Source of the DNA: Septoria linicola
Taxonomy: Eukaryota > Ascomycota > Dothideomycetes > Mycosphaerellales > Mycosphaerellaceae
NCBI GenBank assembly: GCA_024114885.1
Contig: CP099422.1
Span: forward strand, 1,240,001-1,304,000
Length of the DNA stretch: 64,000 bases
Direction: 5' to 3'
Positions 33,548 through 44,561 of this stretch are shown in pieces (the stretch's first letter is position 1; each line of letters opens with the position of its first letter). The position numbers were made by a program, and so were the translations under genes. The notes under the pieces were generated by a model. That model was given only the letters and a program-made list of their open reading frames with translations, had not been told where the DNA came from and made no database searches.

Positions 33548-36278
33548 TAGAATTAGCGGAATCATGCTATGACTGTAGTCTTTGTGAAGCACCTGAGCCG
33601 AGAAGTTTCTAAGCCGCGTGTGGTAAAGCCACCCTGAATAGCCATACTCTCACGGGGCGCAAGCGTGGTCGGTCACGAGCATCTAGCACATTCTATCAGC
33701 TCTTTGCAAGATGCAGCATAGATCAGATGCCCAAGCATCAAATAATGAATGGGTATTGCTGTGCCACTGCTCAATCAAGCGAGTCCTGCCATGCCACCTC
33801 CAGGATCCGTGCACTCTCCACGTGCCTGGACATGGTGGCTTGTGAAACGCCATGCTTGCGCCTTGAACCAGCCACACATGCAAGCTGCTTTGTCCAAGAA
33901 GAGTTTAGAGAAAGGAAAGCTAGAACAGCCACACAGCCAAATGGATTATGCTTGCAGAGGAGGTATCCACATCGCCGACTCCGAAGAGACAAATGCTTGT
34001 GATCAGCCGCTGTGAATATGTACAGTATTTGTTGTTTGTTGTGCATGTGCGCTGTTTGACGGACTTTCAATTACTGTGTCATCGGCGAAGAGCGTCTTGG
34101 AAATGGATGGCGGTCTAGATTTTGGACTTGCATATGGCACGTGAGTTACTGTAGACGGAAGTTGTCAGGTCGCAGAGTCCGTTCTTTTCGGATCGCAGCC
34201 GAAAGCCGCGCTCACTGCACGCTGTCGTCTGGTGACCATTTTGTGTTGGGACTTCTCTCTCGTGGTTCAGCATGACCAAGCCGTAAATGATTGCTGATAA
34301 ATTATGAACAATGCGATCGAGCGCTGACTGTAATATTCTTGTATCTAGCAAGCGTACTTCGCGTCGTGTTCGAAGGTCGTATGTTGCAGTCACGCAGACC
34401 TGATCACGAACCCCGGCACAGGCCGTAGGGCTAGATCCACGAATCCTTGTCGTGTTGAGGCACAGCTCAGCCCTACTGGGTTACAATTGTGACCTGAGAC
34501 CTGGTCAATGCGGTCAATGCCAGCATCTTCGTACAGCATGTTGACGGGTGTCAACATCGAGATGTGTTAGTAGCCAATTGTTGAGGGACGCTGTACAGTA
34601 CTGACGGCGTCGCGCTTAGCCGTGGAGCGGATAAATGTCGATCTAGCGGCGATCATGCTGCTTTTCGGTACGATCTACGCTGCTTGGCGGGTGGTCCCGG
34701 CTCGTCTGGAACATATCGTTGCTATTCTTGCATCTTCCAATACTCGATCGAGTGAAAGCGGTATGGAGACCATGGTGTAAGAACCCATGATCAGCTGCAT
34801 CACACTATTGACAGGCAGCGGCTTATGAAGGTCCATCGTACAGCGTAGGGTAGATCTCGGGCGTGAGACAGTAGATGTACACATCAGCTGAGAATGCTGG
34901 ATATGGAAACTCCATGCTGGTCCATGTAGGCCGTAGCTGACCGGGAGCAAAGTAGACAGACTTGACAGGGGTCCGTCAATGTCGACAGCCTGATGCGAGC
35001 CAGCGGCTCTAGCAAACGCACAGCAAAAGCCACAACGCTGGCACGTCAATGCTGAGATGGGTTTGCGCCACAGCTTGGCTCGCTTACTCCGAGAAGAGAA
35101 TTCTGGTGTATGACATGATTGGTCATTGCAGCCACATTTGCGGCCTTCGCACAGCCATATCCACGTGTGATACCCTGCTTTGAGGTCATCGTGCATCGAA
35201 GCTCGCGCGACACTCGGGCCGTAGGCCTTGTAGGATCCCAATGCAATAGAATGCAAGGTATGATGTGGTGTCCTGCAGGTGTAAGCGTTGGTCTTCATGC
35301 GTTGCATGCATCGGCTCGCGACAGAGCAGCTTTCGTAGCCCTAGCTCTGTATAGCGGTGTCTCCGTACTTCGGCATTTCATGGCATTTGATGAATAATGT
35401 GGTCTTACCCTTTCGTGGTATCCCGTGCCCAGCGATCTTGACAAGACGTTGCGTGGACTCAAGCTGTGTGAAAAGGCCATTGGGCGAGATGGCTCGAGAG
35501 GCTCCATCTTGGCAGATACAGGCAGAACCATTCTCAGTACCACGTTGCATAAACCAGGTCTGATCTGCCGTACGCCAAGTAATGATTCGTATGTAGCAAG
35601 TCATCAGCCAGTCAGAGATGACTGCTGACGTTCTCCGGCATGTGCTACCAGTGTCGAAGCGGAAAGTCGTTCCACTACGTACTGCAGGCAATGCCATGAT
35701 CGCATGTCCACGGCACGACGGCACCTTGGATTAAGCATAATCGTATTTCAGTCAGCAAGGTGACCTGGCCCCTGGACAAAGGCACAGCAGTGTAGAATAC
35801 CTTGTCCAGCCGAAGATCGAGCGCAGGTACAGGCAACATGCACGACAAATGGGTGTAAATCGTCTTGCAGAGGCTCGATAAGCGACAGAATTCTTGTAGA
35901 ATGTGTGGAAGATTCTCCCGGAGATAGGCTTGTATACATATGCAGGGCATACCTCTAGCGGGCCTCGGCCTCGATGATGCTAGCACGAAGTGTGGCTCAG
36001 CTGGCTCGTTTCGGTCGCTCCATCGCTCAGAGACTCGCATTTCTGCACAAAATGTGTCCAGGCCGCATCTTCCGCTCCATGTCACATTCTGCACACCCAT
36101 CGTCTCTTGCAAGGACAAACGACCAGCCAAAAGTCACTCGCTGTATATTTTGAAGGTTCTCGCCACCAGCAACGGCTTCGACTCAGCATTCCGAAAGTGT
36201 GAGTCGTTGATGACATAGCCCAAAAGCGCGCCAAGCACGGATAACCGGGGTTCACCTTCAAAGAAGAGAGCGAGAGAC
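33548..36278. other. 2.7-kb gene-free interval
   Basis: No coding frame with domain support on either strand. Many short ORFs overlap each other. GC content stays ordinary and CpA/TpG are normal, so this is not RIP-affected transposon DNA. It may be a long regulatory and 5' leader region of the zinc-finger gene, or carry an unannotated non-coding transcript. Confidence 0.5.
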
Positions 36279-38531
36279 ATGAGGTCATCGAGAGAGTGTC
36301 TTTCCACTTCGACACAAGACCGACATCCTCACTACCTCGCTGCACCATACGCACCCTTATTCACAACCCCACTGTACAACAGCGCGTCGACATACGAGCC
36401 GCAAATATACCAGCAAGCATTGGCCCTTCTACAGCAGTCAGCATCATACCATAACTCCTGTGACAACCATATCGACGCGACTTCCTCGGTGACCAAGTCT
36501 CACTCGCAACTGCCTCGATTTGCCGTGCAGGCCCCATCTGCATCGCACTTTCCTCAGCACACAGCAACGACAACGACAGGCCTGAGACACGACTCGGCCG
36601 TACCCAACGCCACTGTGGATTGGCAGTCACAGCAGATGTACGGTGCGCCGTACAATAATAACTTGGGAGGACTTGATTACTCGCACGGTACGAAGAGACA
36701 GCGAACTCATCAACGTACCCCGTCAGCATCGACCGTTGCATCGACTGGACCAGCATCGCCGTACACACATTCACATACGGTCTCTCATCCACAAATCGCG
36801 AACACCGATCGCGTGCCAGAGTCTCCAGCGAACTTCAGCTTTGCTGATCAAGCGCTGTACCCAAAGTATCCTGCGCAGACCTCTTCGGCTGGAGAGTTCG
36901 GCATCTCTGGTTCCGTGCCTAGCGCTGCGGCGCACATGTCCAACGCTCACCTGGCTATGAAAAACTTTGGTTTCGATTACCACAACTCCGAAGAGTTCAA
37001 CGATTTTCCGCCATCAAGACAATCAATGTCCAGCTACGGCAACGACTCGCCAGCGACGCCACAGTCGGGCGCTGGCGAAGTCGACGCTAAGGCGTATAAC
37101 GTTACGCAACAGAATGGTGAGAACGAACTGAACGTATCATGTGCTGCCTATGAGTGCTTACTTTTCGATGAATCAGACTACAAGCAACAGCCAAACCCAC
37201 ATGTCCAATTGTTTCGCACAGAGTCTGCCGCCTACCAAGATGAACTTTACAATCCCAATCAGGTCTACGCCTCATCGGCGCCAAAAGCTCTGACTCAACA
37301 GCAGCAGAGTTCTTATCTGTCGCCGCATAGAAATCTGATTACGGAGCGACTGCAGACCGCAAATCTTGCGCGCTCGACATCTCCAGCATCTGCTATTTCA
37401 CGAGATCGTTCCCCATTCAGAGATGGCTCACCGTTGGCGCCAACAAAGGACTGGAATCCACAGATTCAGGACGGCCGAGTTGGCACGGCTGCGAGTATGC
37501 GTCAGCAGCAGAAGGATGCAGCCACAGAAGCAGAATATGCACGAAATCGTGCGCCATTGCGAAGAGAACCGACGAAGACAATTTCTCCCAAGGATGCACT
37601 ACTGGATTACAACGAGAATGACCAGCCTCCGCTATTTCAGGATGGCATTCCGACAGGTTACAAGCAGCACTTGAGTGGCACCGAACAATGGCCAAGCAGC
37701 AGTTACATGGGGGCGCCAAGCGTCAACTTCGCCGGGCTACCCGTAGATGGCCAGCAGAATATGAGTTTCAGAAACGCCACCTCAGCTGACACGGATCTGT
37801 CTGGGGCCGGCTTTGATTTTACTTCTTTGCCACAGAGCACTGGTCAAATGTCCAACAATCCCTTCCAAACGAACTACCAGGCCGCCATTGCAGCTCAGAT
37901 GAACAACCACAGCGATTCCACACCTCCCTTCCCTGCTGGCCTTCCATCTATGGAGACTTCCATCAGTGATGCTGGCTTTCCACAGTCGTCCCAAGAGAGT
38001 GTTGCCACCGGTCCAGCAACCACCTCAGCACCCCAGCGCCCTAGCGACACTCGTGCCAACACGGGCACTTATACGTGCACTTATCACGGGTGTACACAAC
38101 GCTTTGGTTCACATAATGAGCTGCAGAAGCACAAGCGCGAGTACCACCGCTCCCAGCAGAAGAATCATGAGAGCACGTCGCCAGCTTCAGCAGCCGAAGA
38201 TTCATCATCACCAAGGTCGACTGCCTCGCCCGCTCCTTCGACTAGTGGCATGACCTCGGCAGCTATCTTGGCTAGGAACTCGCAAGCTGGACCTCACAAG
38301 TGCACACGCATCAACCCTTCGACAGGCAAGCCTTGCAACACTATCTTCTCGCGGCCGTACGATTTGACTCGTCACGAGGATACTATCCACAACAACCGTA
38401 AGCATAAAGTACGATGCCCGATGTGCCGCGAAGAGAAGACCTTCTCAAGAAACGATGCACTCACCAGGCATATGCGTGTCGTTCACCCGGAGGTCGAGAC
38501 CATGGGCAAGCGACCTAGGCGTGGCGATTGA
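36279..38531 (+). CDS. C2H2 zinc-finger transcription factor, Rpn4-like
   Basis: Nuclear DNA-binding protein, 750 aa, no intron seen. The first ~590 residues are low complexity, rich in Gln, Ser, Pro and Asn. They contain acidic/aromatic patches (for example FNDFPPSRQS and AYECLLFDESDY) that may be activation or degradation segments. The C-terminus has one classical C2H2 finger (about 597-622, CTYHGC to KHKREYH). Two unusual fingers follow: CTRINPSTGKPC with RHEDTIH (about 674-703) and CPMC with RHMRVVH (about 712-737). The insertion-bearing finger followed by EEKTFSRNDALTRH resembles fungal Rpn4-type regulators of proteasome genes. That assignment is from memory of the family and needs an alignment. 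The start is the first in-frame Met. Confidence 0.8.
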   Translation: MRSSRECLSTSTQDRHPHYLAAPYAPLFTTPLYNSASTYEPQIYQQALALLQQSASYHNSCDNHIDATSSVTKSHSQLPRFAVQAPSASHFPQHTATTTTGLRHDSAVPNATVDWQSQQMYGAPYNNNLGGLDYSHGTKRQRTHQRTPSASTVASTGPASPYTHSHTVSHPQIANTDRVPESPANFSFADQALYPKYPAQTSSAGEFGISGSVPSAAAHMSNAHLAMKNFGFDYHNSEEFNDFPPSRQSMSSYGNDSPATPQSGAGEVDAKAYNVTQQNGENELNVSCAAYECLLFDESDYKQQPNPHVQLFRTESAAYQDELYNPNQVYASSAPKALTQQQQSSYLSPHRNLITERLQTANLARSTSPASAISRDRSPFRDGSPLAPTKDWNPQIQDGRVGTAASMRQQQKDAATEAEYARNRAPLRREPTKTISPKDALLDYNENDQPPLFQDGIPTGYKQHLSGTEQWPSSSYMGAPSVNFAGLPVDGQQNMSFRNATSADTDLSGAGFDFTSLPQSTGQMSNNPFQTNYQAAIAAQMNNHSDSTPPFPAGLPSMETSISDAGFPQSSQESVATGPATTSAPQRPSDTRANTGTYTCTYHGCTQRFGSHNELQKHKREYHRSQQKNHESTSPASAAEDSSSPRSTASPAPSTSGMTSAAILARNSQAGPHKCTRINPSTGKPCNTIFSRPYDLTRHEDTIHNNRKHKVRCPMCREEKTFSRNDALTRHMRVVHPEVETMGKRPRRGD

Positions 38532-39574
38532 ACCTCATAAAGCTATTCATGACTACCAAAACAACATGTCCAAGACTTTGACCAGCGCGTCACATATGCA
38601 TCACCAATCATGATGCACTACAACATCACATCACACGTCACCGTGGCACTGCGGCCGGAGTCGCTTGATCAAGCGACAGCGAGCATCGGCATGCATGTAC
38701 CTCAACGATACATTCTGCCGCGGTGGCACGGGGGAGCGGAACGGCATTAGTAGGAGGATCAAACATGGTGTCACGACGTATGAATGGGTTCACTGACCTT
38801 TGTGTGTGCGCATAGCGAGGAGCAAGCGAGCATTGGTCGCATCACTGTTACGAGTAGACGAGTCGACGTTTTGGCGCGGGTCGCCGGTCATGAAGCATCT
38901 TAGCGAGGAGAAGGAGTTTTCGTTCATTGCTGCTACATCATCACACTGTTGCATTACCATCTGTACGACTAGCTCAACATGTTGATATTGGCTGAGTACA
39001 GCCTTGTGAATTATTCACAAATTCTATGTCTCATCTAATTCTATTGTCCCTCGTAACCGCTCTCACCGATGTCAATATCATCCGTTCGAGAAGCGCTTTG
39101 GCAAGGCCGTGTTCCCGTTCGATCTTGTCGTCTCAGCTGAAACCGCGAACGGCTCGATTTAGTATGTGTGTTCCAGGTGATGCCTTGATTTCGTCCTCAT
39201 TGTGGCTGAGCGCCTCGCGGCTACAATCGCGTCTCGTTTTGGTTCCAATCACCATCAAGTCACTGGGCCTTCGAAGCGTGTGCCAGGCGTTGTCGCAGAG
39301 GACCTTATTGAGTGCTTGGTGGATGCCCGCAGATCGAGCATTGACCCGTCAAGCCTGATCCCGCGATCCCGGCCTGGAGGAAGGGTGCTTCAAAGAGGGA
39401 GACCTGGAAGAGGCCGCGAATAAGTCTTGAGCTGCTTCGCAGCTTCTTGTAAGCCACCTGAGCACTAAGCATAATCCTGACTTGATCAGTATGGATGCCT
39501 CAGGCACTTTAGCGTGCTAAGAATGTCGACACGCATTCGCAACTCGAGGTTTCCGTAGCTAGTTACTTCTTCTA
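38532..39574. other. Intergenic flank between genes and the transposon block
   Basis: About 1.04 kb of ordinary composition downstream of the zinc-finger gene. Short frames at 39026-39423 show no domain. The normal dinucleotide use ends sharply near 39570. Confidence 0.5.
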
Positions 39575-39655
39575 AGAATAATCAACTTATTATATTAACT
39601 AGTTATAAGCCCTCGTACTACTACTCGTAAGAGTAGCGCTATCTAGTATAACAAA

Positions 39656-39724
39656 AAGACCTCTAGTAGGCGACTTAAAAGACCTCTAGTAGGCGATTTA
39701 AAAGATCTTTAATAAGGCGACTCG
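39656..39724. repeat. Three-copy 23-bp tandem repeat at the block edge
   Basis: Units at 39656-39678, 39679-39701 and 39702-39724. The first two differ by one C/T change, and the third by several mostly transition changes. The repeat lies about 80 bases inside the left edge of the RIP block, possibly in the terminal region of the outer Copia relic. Confidence 0.85.
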
Positions 39725-40780
39725 AAGACTCTCTAGAGTACTATATTAAGTACTATATCTACTAATACTATTCTCTCTATCGGCTTCAAGCTAAAGAGGT
39801 TAGAGAATTAGATCTAATAGGAAGATTTAATTAAATTAGTACTCTAGAGCGCGAGACTACTCTACTATATTAATAGATTATATACTAAACTACTCGTCTA
39901 AAATAAGGACGAGATATAAGAAGCCTTTAAAGATAAGGTAGATAAATAGGTCATAAGAGACTAATAAGTACGCCTATATATACTTATATAATACGCTAAT
40001 TACGTCTACGTTATACTTACTACTCTTAAAACCTCTAAGAAGGTTAGAGAGTAACTCCTAAAGACCTATAGTTAATAAGGCTTTATACGCGACTTTAGCG
40101 ACTTCGAAGAGTTTCTAGAATACTACTTTAATAGTAAGGATATTAAGAAGTTTACTAATAAATTTAGGCGTAAGGTTAATAACCTAAAGGATACTAAGGC
40201 TATTATTATAGATACATTTATAGCCTACTAGATAATTAGTTTACTTAGTTATTATCTACTATTAGAGGCCTTCTATTAGATATAGCGTATATAGCTATAT
40301 AATAAGAAGGAACTTATACTCGAGTCGGTTATCGCTACTACTAATAATAAATAGTTTATATAGACACGTTTAGAGACTATTTTTAATAATATAGTAAAGC
40401 CTATAAAGTAGAATTTAGAGAGTACGAAGAAGTATAATAACTATAGTAAGATTAGCTATATCGTAGTAGACTACTATAAAGGTAAGAAGTCTATACTCTA
40501 CTACGATAACTATATTACGACGACTAGTTATATAATAGTAGAATGTCGTCGTAGTCTATAGAAGTAGTAATAATAGAATTAGTCTACTTAAGGATAGTCT
40601 AGAAGTAACTACTTATAACTTAATATAACTACGACTATAAACTTATAGCCTTAGCGTATATTTATAGCTATAGATATTATCTTTAATGAGTTAATAGTAT
40701 ACGCTTTATAAGCCGTATTAAGCTCTAACGCTTAGGTAGTCGATTCTAGCGCGATAATATATATAATATACGATAAATTA

Positions 40781-40785
40781 GTTAT
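40781..40785. repeat. Target-site duplication GTTAT, left copy
   Basis: Five bases directly before the left 277-bp LTR, identical to 58823-58827 after the right LTR. This marks the insertion of the minus-strand Copia element into the outer Copia relic. Confidence 0.9.
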
Positions 40786-41062
40786 TATTAAAAGTAGAGA
40801 GCGTATTATATACTATATAATATTAAGGAGGGTATAGCGTAGTAAAGAAGAATAAAGGATTAATCTTAAACTAACTTATATATATAGTATAGTAGTAATA
40901 TACTAGGAACTAAATATAAAGTTAATTAAGTTAGTTATCTAAGAAGAGAAGAAAGAGAAGTAAGATATACCTCTTACTAAGCCTTAGGTAGATGCCTAAG
41001 GCATCTAGAACTATACTTAGATGTCTATATCTAGACTAACTATCTAGGATATATTCTTAATA
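40786..41062 (-). repeat. 277-bp LTR of inner Copia element, left copy
   Basis: Begins TATTAA and ends TTAATA, which are RIP-altered TG...CA inverted ends. It matches 58546-58822 over the full length, with about six differences, all transitions. The element reads on the minus strand, so this is its 3' LTR. Confidence 0.93.
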
Positions 41063-44000
41063 CTCCTACTTATATTATATAGTTAGATCTTTTAATAGAT
41101 TATCTATAGTACTTAAATACTAGTCTTAATCTTAATTAGTTATTAAGTATTTGCTTTTTAGACTAATAACTAGATAGTACTAACTATTAATCTAATAAAC
41201 TTTCTATACTACTATCTCCTATAAAAAGATAAAAAGAAATACCTTCTATAAGATCTTCCTCCTCTCTTATATAAGAGTAGATTATTTAGGATATAGACTA
41301 TCTAGTAAGTTACTCCTATCCTTTCTTATAGCTAATTCTAATAGCTCTCTAGATTTCTTATAGCCTAGTCTCCTACTTAGTTATATTCTATATAGCTTCT
41401 TAGTTCTCTAATAGCCTTTAGAGTATACTATTCTTAGCTATAAGGATCTTATATTAAGCTAGAGAGTAGAGTAACTATATACTAGTAGTAGAGATAATAG
41501 CTACTATAGAGGAGGTCTTTAATATTAACTAGTACTTAGCCTTAGGAGGTATCTAGTTTAGCTAGGTACTATATAGTAATATTATAGTTAGTAATAGGTC
41601 TAATATTAGTAAGAGAATTTAGGACTTTATAAAGTCTAACTAAGAAGGAGTTAAGTAACTAAAATCTTTCTTTTAGACTCTTCTTAGTCTAACTCTAAGG
41701 CTTAGAGTAATTTTTTATATATCTTTTATATAAGGTAGAGCTACCTTATAAACTCCTAAAACTATAATCTATTCTTTAGCTTAGTAAGACTATCTACTAC
41801 TATCTCTTTTATATTTATATATTCTATAGAGATAAGTCTATTCTATTAGAGCTTTCTTATAGCATTATATAAGATATTAATATATTTAGACTTATTATAA
41901 ATATATAAGTCCTTAACTAGAGTAAGAGTAGCTTAGTTATTACCTTTTAGCTAAATTAGCCTAATTCTAGTAATAGTTTCTTAGTTACTAAGGATCCTTA
42001 GTTAGTAAGAATATTCTTCTACTAACTCTAGATATCTAAGCTCTCTTAAAAGAGTACTAAGGAACTATAACTATTTTATATATACTCCTATAGCTATATA
42101 TTTAGCTTCTATTATAGATATAGCTATAGATTTCTACTTCTTACTTATCTAGGAGATTAGTATACTATAAAAGAAGAAAACATATCTAAGGATTAAGACT
42201 CTATTAGTCTTATCTATTATATAGTTAGAGTCTATATATTTAGTAAGATAGCCTTAACTATTCCTTAAGTATATTAGACTAAGGTTTAGGTTTAATCTTA
42301 GGTATCTAATTAGCTTCTTTAGAGCCTTTATATATTCTACTATTAGATTACTAATATAGGAGCTTAATCTTCTAAAAGTAAATAAGATATCTAGTCTTAT
42401 AATAGTTATAAGCTATATCTATATTCTAATAATAGATTAGTACTTTTATTTATTATACCTTTTATTATTCGGTCTAGTAGGCTTTAGACTTTTATAGCTA
42501 TCTATTAGTAAAAGAGTTAGTAATATAGTTTCTTAGCCTATTCCTATCTTAGCTAGGTTCTCTTAGATATAGTGCTTCTAGTTAAGTTTTAGCTAGCCTT
42601 ACTATCTATTTCTTATTAGTCTTATTCTAAGAATCTTATCTAGCTCTCTAAGATCTTTAATCTTAAAGATCTTACTAAGTTAGTCTTTAAACTAGAAGAT
42701 ATCTTCTAGTCTCTCTATAGTAATAGGTATATTATTAATATAGATTAGGATTATTAGATCTTTCCTTTTCTTATAGATTAGAAGATATAGGTCTACTTCT
42801 AATTATCTAAATCCTATTCCTTTTAGCTTTAATATATATAGCTAATTCTAGTCTCTTATAGCTTACTTTAGCCTATAGAGACTCTTTAGAACTTATAAGA
42901 CTATACTAGTTAGTAGGTTAATACCTAGTAGTAGGATTATATAGATATTCTTATATAGAGTACTCTTTATAAATATATTATTTATATCTACTTAGTATAG
43001 AACTAGGTCCTTCTTATAGACTATAGCTATAAATCCTCTTAGAGTATCCTACCTAACTATAGAGGTAAAAGTTTCTATATAGTCTACTCTATACTTTTAG
43101 AAGAACTCTCTTATAACTAGTCTTACCTTAAACTTTTAATAGTACTACTAAGTTTTCTCTTAATATTAAAGACCTATCTTAAGGTAACTAAGTTAGCCTT
43201 TTTTAGTAGGACTATTATAGTCTAGGTATTATTACTTATAAGTATATCTAGCTCCTTCTAAATAGCTTCTTACTAGAGATAACTCTACTTAGGATTACTT
43301 ACTACTTCCTTATAGTTCTTTAAGATTAGAACCTTCTATTTATATATTCCTACTTCTTTAGTAGTAGAGAATATAATCTCTTTAACTTCCTTTAAGAATT
43401 CTAAGTTCTATAGGATATCTAGGTTAATAGAGCTTATAGCTAAGAAGAAAGCCTAATACTCTAGGAGTATTTCCTTATCTAGCTAACTATTCTAATCTAA
43501 CTTAAGCCTAATTAGCTTTAGCTTCTAGTTAAATCTATTAAGTTCTTAGGATACTTTCCTCTTTCTAAGAGTTTATCTTAGGACTATCTACTCCTAATCT
43601 ATCTTTATAGTTTCTTAGATAGAATTCTTAGATTCTTTTTTAACTTTCTTTTAGTCTAGGAATTTTCTATACTCTTCTATATTTTCTAGTAGAGATAGAA
43701 GTTATATAAAGAGTTTCTTTCTTTCCTAAACTTATACTAATAGCTAAGGAGAAAAAGGCTTCTACTAGCTTAGGCTAGGAGTACCTAGGGTACCTCTACT
43801 AGTTTATAGAGTAGGCTAGCTAATAGCTCTTAGCCTTCTAATAGGTCTTCTTTCTAGAGCTAAACTAGGGAGATTCTTAATCTTAATATTTAAGTCTAAT
43901 TCTCTACCTAGCTTATCTTTAAAGAAGATTATATTAGTATACTATTTAATAGCCTTTATATCTAGCTCCTAGAACTTCTATATCTTTACTATATTATTAT

Positions 44001-44119
44001 AGTATCTAATAAATATAGTATCCTTTCCTCTATTTATTAGTTTATTACTCCTTACCTACTAAGGCTATACTCTTATATCTATATATACTATAGCTCTATA
44101 TCCCTATATCTTAAGATAG
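41063..44119 (-). mobile_element. Inner Copia element, 3' half of interior (RT, RNase H)
   Basis: Minus-strand Copia pol. Around 43120-42900 the translation shows the Copia RT blocks FKVRLVIREF, DYIETFTSIVR and DINNIFIKSTL. At 42731-42736 the usual YVDD motif reads YINN. The interior is interrupted at 44119 by the Gypsy array and resumes at 55856. Many in-frame stops mean it is dead. Confidence 0.85.
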
Positions 44120-44561
44120 TATAACGTAGTAGGCGTCTCTATACCTAGTAGGCGGGCTCGTAGTAGCTACTACTACCTATATATATAAGAGCGATTTTCG
44201 AGCTTACTATAGAGGTAAAGGACAATTATCCTTTATACTACTACTACTAAGGTTAGAGAAGACTACTTAGGTTACTACTTAGCGATTATATAATATAGTA
44301 TTATTTAATAACTTGTTCTACTTCCTACCTATTCTCTACTAGCGCCGCTACTACGCGATCCTAATAGGCTTATAGCCTATACGGCCTACTATAGCTACCG
44401 ACGTATACCTCTACGACGACACGACGTAGGCACGCTACTAATCTACCTACTACACCTACTACTAACTACTACGTAGGGCTATCGCCCGACTCCGGCCCTA
44501 CGACCTACGTATAGACTTATATACTACTACTCCTAGGTTAGTTATAGGTTTACGTACTATA
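44120..44561 (+). repeat. 442-bp Gypsy LTR, copy 1
   Basis: Begins TATAACG and ends GTACTATA, which are RIP-altered TG...CA ends. It is the same length as copies at 50826, 55414 and 62599 (inverted). It acts as the 5' LTR of the gag-pol interior that follows. Confidence 0.93.

Larger units (their letters stand above)
39575..40785 (+). mobile_element. Outer Copia relic, 5' part (gag, start of protease)
   Basis: Plus-strand Ty1/Copia remains. Reading through stop codons, a gag-like segment (about 40050-40420) is followed by a zinc-knuckle-like stretch (about 40440-40560). A protease opening with VVDSS-like residues sits at about 40736, just before the inner element interrupts it at 40785. The sequence resumes at 58823. 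A left LTR could not be delimited. Confidence 0.7.

Noticed and set aside
34675..35307. 210-codon minus-strand frame in the gene-free interval
   Set aside because: No domain, no coding-like codon pattern, low-complexity and Cys/Arg/Ser-rich translation typical of non-coding DNA.
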